Shown here piece after piece: positions 35,524 to 44,382 of a DNA stretch of 64,000 nt. Source of the stretch: an uncultured Peptostreptococcaceae bacterium (GTDB lineage: Bacteria; Bacillota; Clostridia; Peptostreptococcales; Peptostreptococcaceae); NCBI GenBank assembly GCA_947072565.1, contig CAMTIM010000074.1:16677-80676 (forward strand). Direction: 5' to 3'. Both the position numbers and the translations under genes were made by a program. A model generated the notes under the pieces. It worked only from the letters and a program-made list of their open reading frames with translations. It was not told the DNA's origin and made no database searches. Within the stretch, counting starts at the first letter, position 1; the number at the start of each line of letters is the position of its first letter.

Positions 35524-36315
35524 TTAGATATTTACTTTAACGTCAATTCCAAAATGGTCTGATACTATTTCTTTATTTTTCCCATTAAAAATTACATTTG
35601 ATGAATGAACATCTACGGATTTATTAACAAGTATTACATCAAGTCTTAAATCTGATTTATTTTTATCCCATCCTGCTATTTTTCCTTTAACACTTGTTCC
35701 ATTATCTTTTTCTTTTGCCAAATTATATGTATCTAACATTCCTTTTTTAATCATATAATCATAGCCTTCTTCTCTTATCGTAGCACTATTATTAAAATCC
35801 CCCATAATAAATGCTAGACCCTCTTTTTCTATATCTTTATTTAAATTATCAAATTGATATACAAATGGCTCATCTTCATCATTCCACCATCCAAGATGGC
35901 ATGAATAAAAGCTTACATCAATTCCATTGTAATCAATTTTCATTTTTGTTACTTTCCTACTTTTCCAATAATTTATATCTTCACTTTTAGATATATAAAA
36001 GCTTTTACAATCTTTTATAGGAAGCTTTGTCATTAAACAAAGTCCCTCTTCATATAAATCATATCCAATATGAGAAATATCCCAAAAAACTTTATAACTC
36101 TTTATTCCTAGATTCTCTAGTTCTTTGTTAAGTAAATATGCAAAGTTATTTTTTTTAATATTTTCATATACTATTTTTTCACTTATTAATTGGCTAACTT
36201 CTTGCATTGCTATAACATCATATTTATTTTCTTTTATAACACTTGCTATGTATCTTATCTTTTCTAATTGATTTTCTTCTTGCCATGAATGGACATTAAG
36301 TGTTAATAATTTCAA
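35524..36315 (-). CDS. Endonuclease/exonuclease/phosphatase-family protein
   Basis: A 263-residue protein of the EEP (DNase I-like) metal-dependent phosphodiesterase/phosphatase superfamily. Motifs are intact: TLNVHSW, MQEVSQ (Mg ligand Glu near 43), CHLGWW, MGDFNNSA and SDHFGIDV (final Asp-His). It is the last gene of the operon with PTS IIBC and alpha-glucosidase, three bases after the IIBC gene. The context suggests action on a sugar phosphate or other metabolite, but a nuclease or inositol-phosphatase role is not excluded. The operon partner is suggestive only. Confidence 0.85.
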   Translation of the reverse strand: MKLLTLNVHSWQEENQLEKIRYIASVIKENKYDVIAMQEVSQLISEKIVYENIKKNNFAYLLNKELENLGIKSYKVFWDISHIGYDLYEEGLCLMTKLPIKDCKSFYISKSEDINYWKSRKVTKMKIDYNGIDVSFYSCHLGWWNDEDEPFVYQFDNLNKDIEKEGLAFIMGDFNNSATIREEGYDYMIKKGMLDTYNLAKEKDNGTSVKGKIAGWDKNKSDLRLDVILVNKSVDVHSSNVIFNGKNKEIVSDHFGIDVKVNI

Positions 36316-36317
36316 TT

Positions 36318-37976
36318 TTATACTCCTAACATGTCTATTATATTTGACTTTATAACATCAGCTTTAGGACCGTATATCGCCTGAACTCCCTTATCCTTTA
36401 ATATAAGGCCTATAGCTCCTGTCTTTTTCCAATCTTTTTCAGCTTTCACTAATAATCTATCTTTTACAGTTACTCTTAAACGAGTCATACATGCATCAAC
36501 ATCTTCTATATTGTCAGCACCACCTAACAATGCTATTATTTCCCCAGATAATACATCGCCTTCTATGCTAGAGTTTGCATTTTGTGATTCACTTGTACTT
36601 TCTTCTATATAATTACCTTTTCTTCCTGGAGTTGCTATATCAAATTTCTTTATTAAGAAATTAAAAGTCATAAAATTAAATCCAAAGAATGCGATACAAG
36701 ATAAAATAAAGTTTACTAAATCCATCCCTAGACCTGCTTTTATTAACATTGGTGTACGAGTTAAAAATTCAATAAATCCAAAAGCATGAACTCTTAAATT
36801 TATTAAGTCTGCAAGTGCAAATGCTAATCCTGTAAGTATAGCATATGCTATGTATAAAATAGGAGATATAAACATAAACATAAATTCAATCGGCTCTGTA
36901 ACACCTGTTAAAAAGCATGCAAGCAATGCTGACATAAATATAGGCTTATATTTTTTTACCTTATCATTATCAACATTTTTGTACATTGCCATTGATACAC
37001 CTGCAAGTGATGCAGTTGATAATATTACTTGCCCAGCTTTAAAGCGAGCTGGCGTTATAGTACTTAACAATTCATTATAAGATGCTATATCTCCTGCACC
37101 TTTGAAGTTTATTAAATCAGCTATCCAAGCTAACCACAATGGATCTTGACCTGCAACTACAGTCCCTGCTGCTGCACCTGTTGCTATTTGATAAACACCA
37201 CCAAGTTCAGTATAATTCATAGGTACTGTTATCATATGGTGAAGTCCAAATGGTAATAACAATCTTTCAAGGGTTCCAAATACAAATGGTGCAAATACAG
37301 GTGCAGTATCTCTTGATGATGCTATCCACATTCCAAATGAGTTTAGTGCACCTTGTATAAAAGGCCAAATTATTGATAAAGCCATTGCAGCTACCACTGA
37401 GCCTAATATAACAACAAAAGGTACGAAACGTTTTCCATTAAAGAATGCTAATGCTTGAGGCAACTTGTTGTAATTATAATATTTATTATATAAAACTGCT
37501 CCTAAGAAACCAGATATTATTCCTATAAAAACTCCCATATTAAGAGCTGGCGATCCTAACACCGAAATAAAATAATCTTTAACTAAAAGTTGTGCTCCTG
37601 TCAATGAAGTTACTACTGCATTTGGATCAGCTAATAGCTCACCACTTACTCCAAATATTGCTCCTGTTATACGATTTATCAATATAAATGCTACTAACGC
37701 TGCAAATGATCCACCTGCACGGTCCTTAGCCCATGATCCACCTATAGCTACTGCAAATAATATATGTAAATTTCCAATTATACCCCAACCAATATCCTCT
37801 ACAACTCTTGCGATTGTCATTATAAGATGTGCGTCTGATGACATTCCTATTAATTTCCCTATAGATACCATTAAACCTGCTGCTGGCATAACTGCTATAA
37901 CTACTAACAATGCTTTCCCAAATTTTTGCCAAAAATCAAATGATATTAATTTTTTCTTTCCTAATTGTGTCCCCAT
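36318..37976 (-). CDS. PTS alpha-glucoside-type EIIBC permease
   Basis: A 552-residue PTS transporter of the glucose/alpha-glucoside family: the EIIC membrane part first (FGKALLVVIAVMPAAGL, GLHHMITVPM, GVTEPIEFMFMFISP), then a C-terminal EIIB domain whose phosphocysteine lies in DVDACMTRLRV. No EIIA domain is present; it must borrow the glucose-type EIIA. Gene order next to the alpha-glucosidase fits uptake of maltose, isomaltose or a similar disaccharide as a phosphate (malX/glvC-like). ATG at 37976 follows AAGAGGAAG. Sugar identity is inferred. Confidence 0.88.
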   Translation of the reverse strand: MGTQLGKKKLISFDFWQKFGKALLVVIAVMPAAGLMVSIGKLIGMSSDAHLIMTIARVVEDIGWGIIGNLHILFAVAIGGSWAKDRAGGSFAALVAFILINRITGAIFGVSGELLADPNAVVTSLTGAQLLVKDYFISVLGSPALNMGVFIGIISGFLGAVLYNKYYNYNKLPQALAFFNGKRFVPFVVILGSVVAAMALSIIWPFIQGALNSFGMWIASSRDTAPVFAPFVFGTLERLLLPFGLHHMITVPMNYTELGGVYQIATGAAAGTVVAGQDPLWLAWIADLINFKGAGDIASYNELLSTITPARFKAGQVILSTASLAGVSMAMYKNVDNDKVKKYKPIFMSALLACFLTGVTEPIEFMFMFISPILYIAYAILTGLAFALADLINLRVHAFGFIEFLTRTPMLIKAGLGMDLVNFILSCIAFFGFNFMTFNFLIKKFDIATPGRKGNYIEESTSESQNANSSIEGDVLSGEIIALLGGADNIEDVDACMTRLRVTVKDRLLVKAEKDWKKTGAIGLILKDKGVQAIYGPKADVIKSNIIDMLGV

Positions 37977-38009
37977 AATGTCTTCCTCTTTTCATGTTAT
38001 TTATATAAT

Positions 38010-39674
38010 TTATATAATTTTATAAAGCCTACACTCCCACGGATTTAAGATTATCTTAGTTGTATTTTGATGATTACTTATTTCATAATTACAAAGTAGT
38101 AAATTATTATAATTTAGGTTTAAATTTTCGTATTCATAGTTTGCTTTATCATCGCTTAGGTTACATATTATTAAAAACTTATCATTTTCTAAAATCCTTT
38201 TATAAGCAAATATTTTCTCATCTGAATCTAATATCAACTTATAATCCCCATATATTAAACACTGATTTTCTTTTCTTATTTTTATCATTTTTTTATAGAA
38301 ATTTAAAATAGAGTCTTTATCATTTAACTGATTTTCTACATTTATATTTTTATAATTAGGATTTATTTTTATCCATGGATTAACTTTGCTAAACCCAGCA
38401 TTTAAGTTTCCATTCCATTGCATCGGTGTACGTGTGTTATCCCTTGAGGATAACCCTACTATTTTTAAAGCATCTTTACTATCTACTCCAGAATCAACTA
38501 GTTCTTTGTACTCATTTTTAGTTCTTATGTCATCATAGTCATCTATATTATCATACTTAACATCTGTCATCCCTATTTCTTGACCTTGATATATAAAAGG
38601 TGTTCCTTTGTGCATAAAGTACACTAATCCTAATGCCTTCGCACTTTCATTTAAATATTTTTTATCGTTACCCCAAGATGATACTATTCTTGTTACATCA
38701 TGATTTTCTATATAAAGTGCATTCCATCCATTTTTTGATAAGTTAGTTTGCCAATTATTCCACACTTTCTTTAATTTCACTACGCTAAATGATTTTCCAT
38801 TGTCACAATTCCATAAATCTAAATGTTCAAATTGAAATAACATATCAAACTTTCCATGTTCTTCTCCAACCCATAAATCAGCTTCATCTGCTTTTACTCC
38901 ATTAGCTTCTCCCACCGTCATTATGTCATACTTGTCAAAAGTATTTTCTTTCATTTCTTTTAAATATTCATGTATTCCTTCAACATTCATATGCTTATCA
39001 AATGATGGTACGTATTTCAAATCCTTTGGATTTTTCATATCTACTAATCCATCTTCTTTATTTATATGACTTATAGCATCTACTCTAAATCCATCTATTC
39101 CTTTTTCTAGCCACCAATTCATCATATTATATATTTCATTTCTCATTGTTTTATTTTTCCAATTTAAATCTGGCTGTTTTTTGCTAAATAAATGAAGGAA
39201 ATATTGTTTAGTATTTTCATCATATTCCCATGCTGAACCTTTGAATATACTCTCCCAATTATTTGGCTCTTTATTATCTTTACCATCTCTCCAAATATAC
39301 CAATCTCTCTTTGGGTTATCTTTTGAAGATTTTGATTCTATAAACCAAGGGTGTTCATCACTTGTATGGTTTACTACTAAATCTATTATAAGTCTCATCT
39401 TTCTTTTATGAACTTCATTTAATAATATATTAAAGTCATCCATATTTCCAAAATCATTCATTATATCTTTATAATCACTTATATCATATCCATTATCATC
39501 ATTAGGTGATTTGTACATTGGGCATATCCATATTACATCAATGCCTAAATTTTTTAAATAATCAAGTTTAGATATTATTCCTTTTAAGTCCCCAATTCCA
39601 TCATTGTTATTATCCATAAAACTACGTGGGTATATTTGATAAGCAACTGCTTCTTTCCACCATTTTTTTTTCAT
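38010..39674 (-). CDS. malL: Alpha-glucosidase (GH13)
   Basis: A 554-residue cytosolic glycoside hydrolase of family 13 (oligo-1,6-/alpha-glucosidase, trehalose-6-P hydrolase group). It opens EAVAYQIYPRSFMD, has LVVNHTSDEH, the catalytic nucleophile in GFRVDAISH, acid/base Glu in MTVGEANG and the transition-state Asp in IENHDVTRI. It likely hydrolyses the intracellular sugar (or sugar phosphate) taken up by the EIIBC encoded 33 bases downstream. The ATG at 39674 is preferred since AAGGAGG is at a proper distance, whereas the in-frame ATG at 39713 lies upstream of it. Exact bond specificity (1,4, 1,6 or trehalose-6-P) is not decided by sequence. Confidence 0.9.
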   Translation of the reverse strand: MKKKWWKEAVAYQIYPRSFMDNNNDGIGDLKGIISKLDYLKNLGIDVIWICPMYKSPNDDNGYDISDYKDIMNDFGNMDDFNILLNEVHKRKMRLIIDLVVNHTSDEHPWFIESKSSKDNPKRDWYIWRDGKDNKEPNNWESIFKGSAWEYDENTKQYFLHLFSKKQPDLNWKNKTMRNEIYNMMNWWLEKGIDGFRVDAISHINKEDGLVDMKNPKDLKYVPSFDKHMNVEGIHEYLKEMKENTFDKYDIMTVGEANGVKADEADLWVGEEHGKFDMLFQFEHLDLWNCDNGKSFSVVKLKKVWNNWQTNLSKNGWNALYIENHDVTRIVSSWGNDKKYLNESAKALGLVYFMHKGTPFIYQGQEIGMTDVKYDNIDDYDDIRTKNEYKELVDSGVDSKDALKIVGLSSRDNTRTPMQWNGNLNAGFSKVNPWIKINPNYKNINVENQLNDKDSILNFYKKMIKIRKENQCLIYGDYKLILDSDEKIFAYKRILENDKFLIICNLSDDKANYEYENLNLNYNNLLLCNYEISNHQNTTKIILNPWECRLYKII

Positions 39675-39694
39675 ATTATCCTCCTTAATTAAAT

Positions 39695-39706
39695 GCAACC
39701 GTTTGC
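39695..39706 (-). promoter_or_regulatory. LacI-family-type operator
   Basis: GCAACCGTTTGC, a near-palindrome of the GCAAnCGnTTGC type with central CG. It lies about 50 bp downstream of the predicted start and just before the malL ribosome binding site, so a bound repressor would act as a roadblock. A MalR-like regulator is inferred. Confidence 0.6.
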
Positions 39707-39761
39707 GCAACAACTAAAAAAATTTATGCCCTTCATGGCAATTTAAATTTATCTTAATATG

Positions 39762-39790
39762 AATATAACACTTCGTGAAAATGTTTTCAA
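39762..39790 (-). promoter_or_regulatory. Promoter of the alpha-glucoside operon with cre-like site
   Basis: Minus-strand -35 TTGAAA (39785-39790) and -10 TATATT (39762-39767), 17 bp apart. Overlapping it, TGAAAATGTTTTCA (39776-39789) is a palindrome that matches the CcpA catabolite-response consensus at all but one core base. It covers the -35 region, so glucose repression is likely. Confidence 0.72.
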
Positions 39791-39847
39791 TATTTTTTTA
39801 TATTTTTCTAATAAAATTTAAATTTGTGCATTTATTAAATTCTTAAA

Positions 39848-39888
39848 TAAAAAAAGTTATCTTATTAAATATAAGATAACTTTTTTTA
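39848..39888 (-). terminator. Terminator of the rubrerythrin gene
   Basis: A 15-bp stem AAAAAAGTTATCTTA/TAAGATAACTTTTTT with a 7-base loop, immediately after the rubrerythrin stop. Confidence 0.9.
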
Positions 39889-39894
39889 TTTATA

Positions 39895-40443
39895 TTAATT
39901 TTTTCCAAAATATCTTTGTAATAGTCCTAAAAATGCCTTACCATGTCTTGCTTCATCTTTACACATTTCATGAACTGTATCATGTATAGCATCTAATCCT
40001 AATTCTTTAGCTCTTTTAGCTATTTTTAATTTACCTTCTGTTGCTCCATATTCAGCTTCAACTCTAGCAGATAAGTTCGCTTTAGTATCTGCTACTACTA
40101 CTTCACCTAATAATTCTGCAAACTTAGCAGCATGTTCTGCTTCTTCAAATGCTATTCTAGTATAAGCCTCTGCAACTTCTGGATATCCTTCTCTATCTGC
40201 TTGTCTAGCCATAGCTAAGTACATCCCTACTTCTGTACATTCACCAGTAAAATTAGCTCTTAATCCTTCTAATATATCCTCATCAACACCTTGAGCGCAA
40301 CCTATTCTATGCTCATCAGCCCAAACCATTTCTCCACTCATTTCATTAAACTTTTCAGCCCCTACTTTACACACTGGACAAACATCTGGTGCTGCTTCTC
40401 CCTCATGTATATATCCACATACTGTACAAACAAATTTTTTCAT
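39895..40443 (-). CDS. rbr: Rubrerythrin with N-terminal rubredoxin domain
   Basis: A 182-residue peroxide-detoxifying protein. A rubredoxin-type iron site comes first (CTVCGY at residues 5-10 and CPVCKV near 21-26), followed by the four-helix diiron domain with its EAEHA and later DEARHG helices. This is the reversed order of classical rubrerythrin (rubredoxin last) and is the type that acts in oxygen and peroxide reduction in clostridia. It reduces hydrogen peroxide to water with electrons from NADH via a rubredoxin oxidoreductase. The ATG follows GGAGGAT. Monocistronic. Confidence 0.95.
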   Translation of the reverse strand: MKKFVCTVCGYIHEGEAAPDVCPVCKVGAEKFNEMSGEMVWADEHRIGCAQGVDEDILEGLRANFTGECTEVGMYLAMARQADREGYPEVAEAYTRIAFEEAEHAAKFAELLGEVVVADTKANLSARVEAEYGATEGKLKIAKRAKELGLDAIHDTVHEMCKDEARHGKAFLGLLQRYFGKN

Positions 40444-40646
40444 AGTTTTAATCCTCCTAATTTCTATTTTAATTTTTAATTATTTTTTTATTATACTGTT
40501 ATATATACCACCTGTTTTATATCCTAAACATAAAATTTATAAATTTTGACTTTTATAGCTTCATCTAATATAATAATTAAAAGATTTATACAAATAGTAA
40601 TAATAATTATGTATAAATATAACTTACTTTATTAGGAGGATTATCT

Positions 40647-41438
40647 ATGAAAGCTCATGAATTAGATTATAGACTACACGGTGACGATATGCAGTTTGTA
40701 GAAATAGAATTAGACCCAAGAGAAACTGTAATAGCTGAATCTGGTGCTCTAATGATGATGGATCAAAATATTTCAATGGAAACTATATTTGGTGATGGCT
40801 CAAAAAAAGGTGGTTCTGGCTTATTTGGCGCTTTAGGTGGTGCTGCTAAAAGAGTTTTAACTGGAGAAAGTCTTTTTATGACTGCTTTTACAAATGATGG
40901 TAGAGAAAAAGAAACAGTATCTTTTGCGTCTCCTTACCCTGGTAAAATTATACCTGTTGACTTATCACAAGTTGAAGGTAAGCTAATTTGTCAAAAAGAT
41001 GCATTTTTATGCGCTGCTAAAGGTGTCAGCGTTGGTATAGATTTTAAGAAAAAGCTTGGAGCAGGTTTCTTTGGTGGTGAAGGATTTATTCTTCAAAAAC
41101 TTGAAGGTGACGGACTATGTTTCATTCATGCAGGTGGTACTATTATAAAGAAAGAACTTAAACCTGGTCAAAAGCTAAAAGTTGATACTGGATGTTTAGT
41201 TGCAATGACTAAGGATGTTAACTATGATATTGAGTTTGTTGGTGGTGTTAAAAATACACTATTTGGTGGAGAAGGATTCTTCTTTGCTACTTTAACAGGC
41301 CCTGGTGATGTTTGGATTCAAAGTTTACCATTTTCTAGACTTGCTTCTAAAGTATTTGCCTCAGCTCCTCAACTTTCTGGAAGCCAAAAAGGTGAAGGCA
41401 GTGTATTAGGTTCTTTCGGTAATCTATTTGAAAATTAA
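40647..41438 (+). CDS. AIM24-family protein (TIGR00266)
   Basis: A 263-residue soluble beta-rich protein of the AIM24/TIGR00266 family: MKAHELDYRLHGDDMQFVEIELDPRETVIAESGALMMM is typical, with GDGSKKGGSGLFGALGGAAKR, LGAGFFGGEGFILQKLEGDGL and LFGGEGFFFATLTGPG repeats. Cellular role is unknown (the mitochondrial namesake is not informative here). AGGAGG precedes the ATG at a good distance. The gene is followed by a long perfect palindrome and then an ABC ATPase gene. Confidence 0.88.
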   Translation: MKAHELDYRLHGDDMQFVEIELDPRETVIAESGALMMMDQNISMETIFGDGSKKGGSGLFGALGGAAKRVLTGESLFMTAFTNDGREKETVSFASPYPGKIIPVDLSQVEGKLICQKDAFLCAAKGVSVGIDFKKKLGAGFFGGEGFILQKLEGDGLCFIHAGGTIIKKELKPGQKLKVDTGCLVAMTKDVNYDIEFVGGVKNTLFGGEGFFFATLTGPGDVWIQSLPFSRLASKVFASAPQLSGSQKGEGSVLGSFGNLFEN

Positions 41439-41484
41439 TTTTTTAAAATAGCCTTATTGTATATTAATTCTTTATTTTTTAACA

Positions 41485-41526
41485 CAATGTTTAAATTGAC
41501 TAAAAACTTTTAGTCAATTTAAACAT
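41485..41526. repeat. 42-base near-complete palindrome
   Basis: Two perfect 20-base arms (41485-41504 and 41507-41526) with a 2-base centre. Contains TTAAATTGACTAAAA. No U-tract follows, so a plain terminator is unlikely unless the A/T-rich end is enough. It may be a protein site or extruded hairpin. Confidence 0.7.
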
Positions 41527-41617
41527 TCACAGGAAAACATTTTTCTATTATTATTAAGTTAATAAGCAACTCTTATTAATTCAAATAATTCACTTTAAAA
41601 TAAAGGAGATAATAATC

Positions 41618-42727
41618 ATGGCAGAGGTAATTTTAAAAAATATATGTAAATCATATTCAAATGGGTTTAGTGCTGTAAAAGATGTAAATATAAATGTTGA
41701 AGATAAAGAATTTGTAGTTTTAGTTGGACCATCTGGTTGTGGTAAATCTACTACTTTAAGAATGATAGCTGGACTTGAGGAAATAAGCTCTGGTGAACTA
41801 TATATTGGTGATAAAGTTGTAAATGAAGTTGATCCTAAAGATAGAGATATAGCAATGGTTTTCCAAAACTATGCTCTATACCCTCATTTATCAGTATATG
41901 ATAATATGGCATTTGCTCTTAAACTTAGAAAAATGCCTAAAGATGAAATAGATAAAAAAGTTAAAGAAGCTGCTAGAATTCTAGATTTAGAAAGTTTACT
42001 TAACAGAAAACCTAAAGCTTTATCAGGTGGACAAAGACAAAGGGTTGCCCTTGGACGTGCAATAGTTAGAAATCCTAAGGTATTCTTAATGGATGAGCCT
42101 TTATCAAACTTAGATGCAAAGCTTAGAACAGCAATGAGAACTGAAATAACTAAACTACATAAATCACTTGGTACTACATTTATATATGTAACTCATGATC
42201 AAGTTGAAGCTATGACTATGGCTGATAGGATAGTTGTTATGAAAGATGGTATAGTTCAGCAAATAGCTACACCACAAGAGGTATACGATATGCCAAATAA
42301 TATGTTCGTTGCTGGATTTATAGGTGCTCCTCAAATGAATTTCATTGAAGCTACTTTAGTTGAAAAAAACAATGAAATCCATGCTCAAAGTGAAAACTTT
42401 GATATAACTTTAAATAAAGGTGAGTGTGGAGGCTTAATCGATAATGGATATATAGGTAAAGAAGTTGTTTTAGGTATAAGACCTGAAGATATACATATAG
42501 AAGATGTTTTTGTTGATAATAGTTTAGATAGTTCTTTTGAAGCTACAGTTGAACTTGGGGAACTTATGGGTGCTGAAATCTATGCGTACTTAAAAGCTGG
42601 TAAGCAAAGCATAACTGCTCGATTTGATGGTAGATATAAAATGAACATAGGAGACACTTTAAAGCTTGCTATGGATAAACATAGAATTCATGTATTTGAT
42701 AAAGAAACTGAACAAGCTATAAGATAA
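41618..42727 (+). CDS. msmX: ABC transporter ATPase, MsmX/MalK/UgpC type
   Basis: A 369-residue ATP-binding subunit that powers carbohydrate ABC importers: Walker A GPSGCGKST, Q-loop, signature LSGGQRQRVALGRA, Walker B VFLMDEPLSNLDAK, H-loop YVTHDQVEAMT, and C-terminal TOBE-type regulatory domain (GYIGKEVVLGIRPEDIHIED). No permease or binding protein is next to it, as for stand-alone MsmX, which serves several uptake systems. AAGGAGAT precedes the ATG. A strong terminator follows at 42801. Confidence 0.93.
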   Translation: MAEVILKNICKSYSNGFSAVKDVNINVEDKEFVVLVGPSGCGKSTTLRMIAGLEEISSGELYIGDKVVNEVDPKDRDIAMVFQNYALYPHLSVYDNMAFALKLRKMPKDEIDKKVKEAARILDLESLLNRKPKALSGGQRQRVALGRAIVRNPKVFLMDEPLSNLDAKLRTAMRTEITKLHKSLGTTFIYVTHDQVEAMTMADRIVVMKDGIVQQIATPQEVYDMPNNMFVAGFIGAPQMNFIEATLVEKNNEIHAQSENFDITLNKGECGGLIDNGYIGKEVVLGIRPEDIHIEDVFVDNSLDSSFEATVELGELMGAEIYAYLKAGKQSITARFDGRYKMNIGDTLKLAMDKHRIHVFDKETEQAIR

Positions 42728-42800
42728 CAATATAATTTATATAAAATCAAGATTATTTTAAAATTTTATATAAATACATATTAGTTAATGATATATTAAA

Positions 42801-42830
42801 GTAGGATGATTTAATCATCTTACTTTTTTT
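42801..42830 (+). terminator. Terminator of the ABC ATPase gene
   Basis: Stem GTAGGATGAT/ATCATCTTAC (one G-U pair), 3-base loop, then T7. Confidence 0.85.
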
Positions 42831-42857
42831 ATTACATAATACTTTAGGGGTGGTTTT

Positions 42858-43622
42858 ATGCAAGATTTAATAGATTTTTTTGAAATGCAAACTAATAAAA
42901 AAGTTAAAATTTTAAAATATAAAAATCAAGATTTAAAAAACAATCAAAACTTAGTAACTTTTGATCATAAAACATACATAATAGAAATAGATGATAAACT
43001 TTCATTTAATAATATTAAGGGATATTACTATATAATATATCAGCAAAATTTAGAATTTGAAAATTTAAGAAAAATTTTGCATAATTTATATGAAGATGTT
43101 AATATTTTTGAATATAATAATTATTTAATATTAAATTCTAATAATAGCTTAGATATAAACTTATCTACACCACAAATTATAGAATCTGAAACATACACTA
43201 CTACTTATGTTGCTTATTTGGGTAAAATAAATGACATCGACACTTTTAACTTCAGGTTATCTATTTTAGATGAATTTTTATCTAGTTTAAAGACAGAAAC
43301 TAATTTAAATAAATTTATAACATTATATGATTTATCGGTTTATAAGGCTATTGAATTAATTGGAAAAGAAAAATCCTTTATTAATTTGATAGATTTTCCA
43401 AAAATAAAAAATATGGATGAAAATTTATTACATACAGGAATTAGCTTTATAGAAAATGACCTTAATATTTCTAAAACTTCGTCTCATTTATTTCTACATC
43501 GAAATACTCTTATATATCGACTAGACAAAATAAAAGAAATTTTAGAACTTGATTTAAAGAATTTCAAACATTCTTTTATTTTTTATTTAAGTATTAAATC
43601 TTATCTTGCATCAAAGTTATAA
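42858..43622 (+). CDS. PucR-type helix-turn-helix regulator
   Basis: A 254-residue regulator. The C-terminus is a PucR-type HTH_30: IENDLNISKTSSHLFLHRNTLIYRLDKIKEIL matches the family pattern. The N-terminal 180 residues, Asn/Ile-rich, are unassigned and probably a ligand-sensing part. It follows the ABC ATPase terminator and precedes mntP, from which it is separated by a palindrome ACAATT-N4-AATTGT (43626-43641), a possible autoregulatory site. GGGGTGG precedes the ATG by five bases. Target genes are unknown; it may control the sugar ATPase. Confidence 0.8.
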   Translation: MQDLIDFFEMQTNKKVKILKYKNQDLKNNQNLVTFDHKTYIIEIDDKLSFNNIKGYYYIIYQQNLEFENLRKILHNLYEDVNIFEYNNYLILNSNNSLDINLSTPQIIESETYTTTYVAYLGKINDIDTFNFRLSILDEFLSSLKTETNLNKFITLYDLSVYKAIELIGKEKSFINLIDFPKIKNMDENLLHTGISFIENDLNISKTSSHLFLHRNTLIYRLDKIKEILELDLKNFKHSFIFYLSIKSYLASKL

Positions 43623-43678
43623 ATCACAATTAATCAATTGTAATAAAATCAACAATTAAAAACTCAGGAGGAATTTTA

Positions 43679-44245
43679 ATGGGAATCATAAGTATTTTAC
43701 TTACTTCATTTGCTCTTTCAATGGATGCTTTTGCAGTATCTGTTACAAAGGGAATCACACTAAAAAAAATAAATTATTCTATATCTGCTAAAATAGCTTT
43801 TTTCTTTGGATTATTTCAAGGAATAATGCCTTTAATCGGCTGGTTACTTGGTATTAAATTTGAATCATATATCAAATCATTTGATCATTGGATAGCTCTT
43901 TTACTATTGAGTTTTATTGGTATTAAAATGATATTTGATGCTAAGGATGATGATAGTAGTTCTTCTACTTTAGATAATAAAGAACTTATTGTTTTATCTG
44001 TAGCAACTAGTATCGATGCTTTAGCTATTGGAGTTAGCTTTGCATTTTTAAATATAGATATAGTTCCTGTCTGTTTAGCTATTAGTGGTATAACATTTTT
44101 AATGTGTTTTATGGGTGTTTTAATTGGAAAAAAAATTGGAAATGTCTTTAAAAATTACGCTCAAATGATAGGTGGGCTTATTTTAATCTTAATAGGTTTA
44201 AACATATTTAATGAACATACTGGGATAATTTCTAACTTATTTTAA
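43679..44245 (+). CDS. mntP: Manganese efflux pump MntP
   Basis: A 188-residue membrane exporter of the MntP family with six spans. Conserved DAFAVSVTKGI, GLFQGIMPLIGW, and ATSIDALAIGVSFAF in the second half match the acidic-residue pairs of the family. It removes excess manganese. The usual yybP-ykoY riboswitch is absent: only 55 bases separate it from the upstream gene. AGGAGG precedes the ATG. No manganese regulator is adjacent. Confidence 0.92.
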   Translation: MGIISILLTSFALSMDAFAVSVTKGITLKKINYSISAKIAFFFGLFQGIMPLIGWLLGIKFESYIKSFDHWIALLLLSFIGIKMIFDAKDDDSSSSTLDNKELIVLSVATSIDALAIGVSFAFLNIDIVPVCLAISGITFLMCFMGVLIGKKIGNVFKNYAQMIGGLILILIGLNIFNEHTGIISNLF

Positions 44246-44382
44246 AAAACTATTCCTATTTTAAATAATAAAATAAAGTTACAATTTTTTAACTTTACTA
44301 TTTTATTAAAAACAAATATAATATACTTTAGTTCAAAATCTAACTTTTTGTTTCTTTTGTTCAATCACGGAGGTGGATAGAC

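Noticed and set aside
43623..43678. yybP-ykoY manganese riboswitch upstream of mntP.
   Set aside because: The gap is only 55 bases and contains no aptamer-like sequence.
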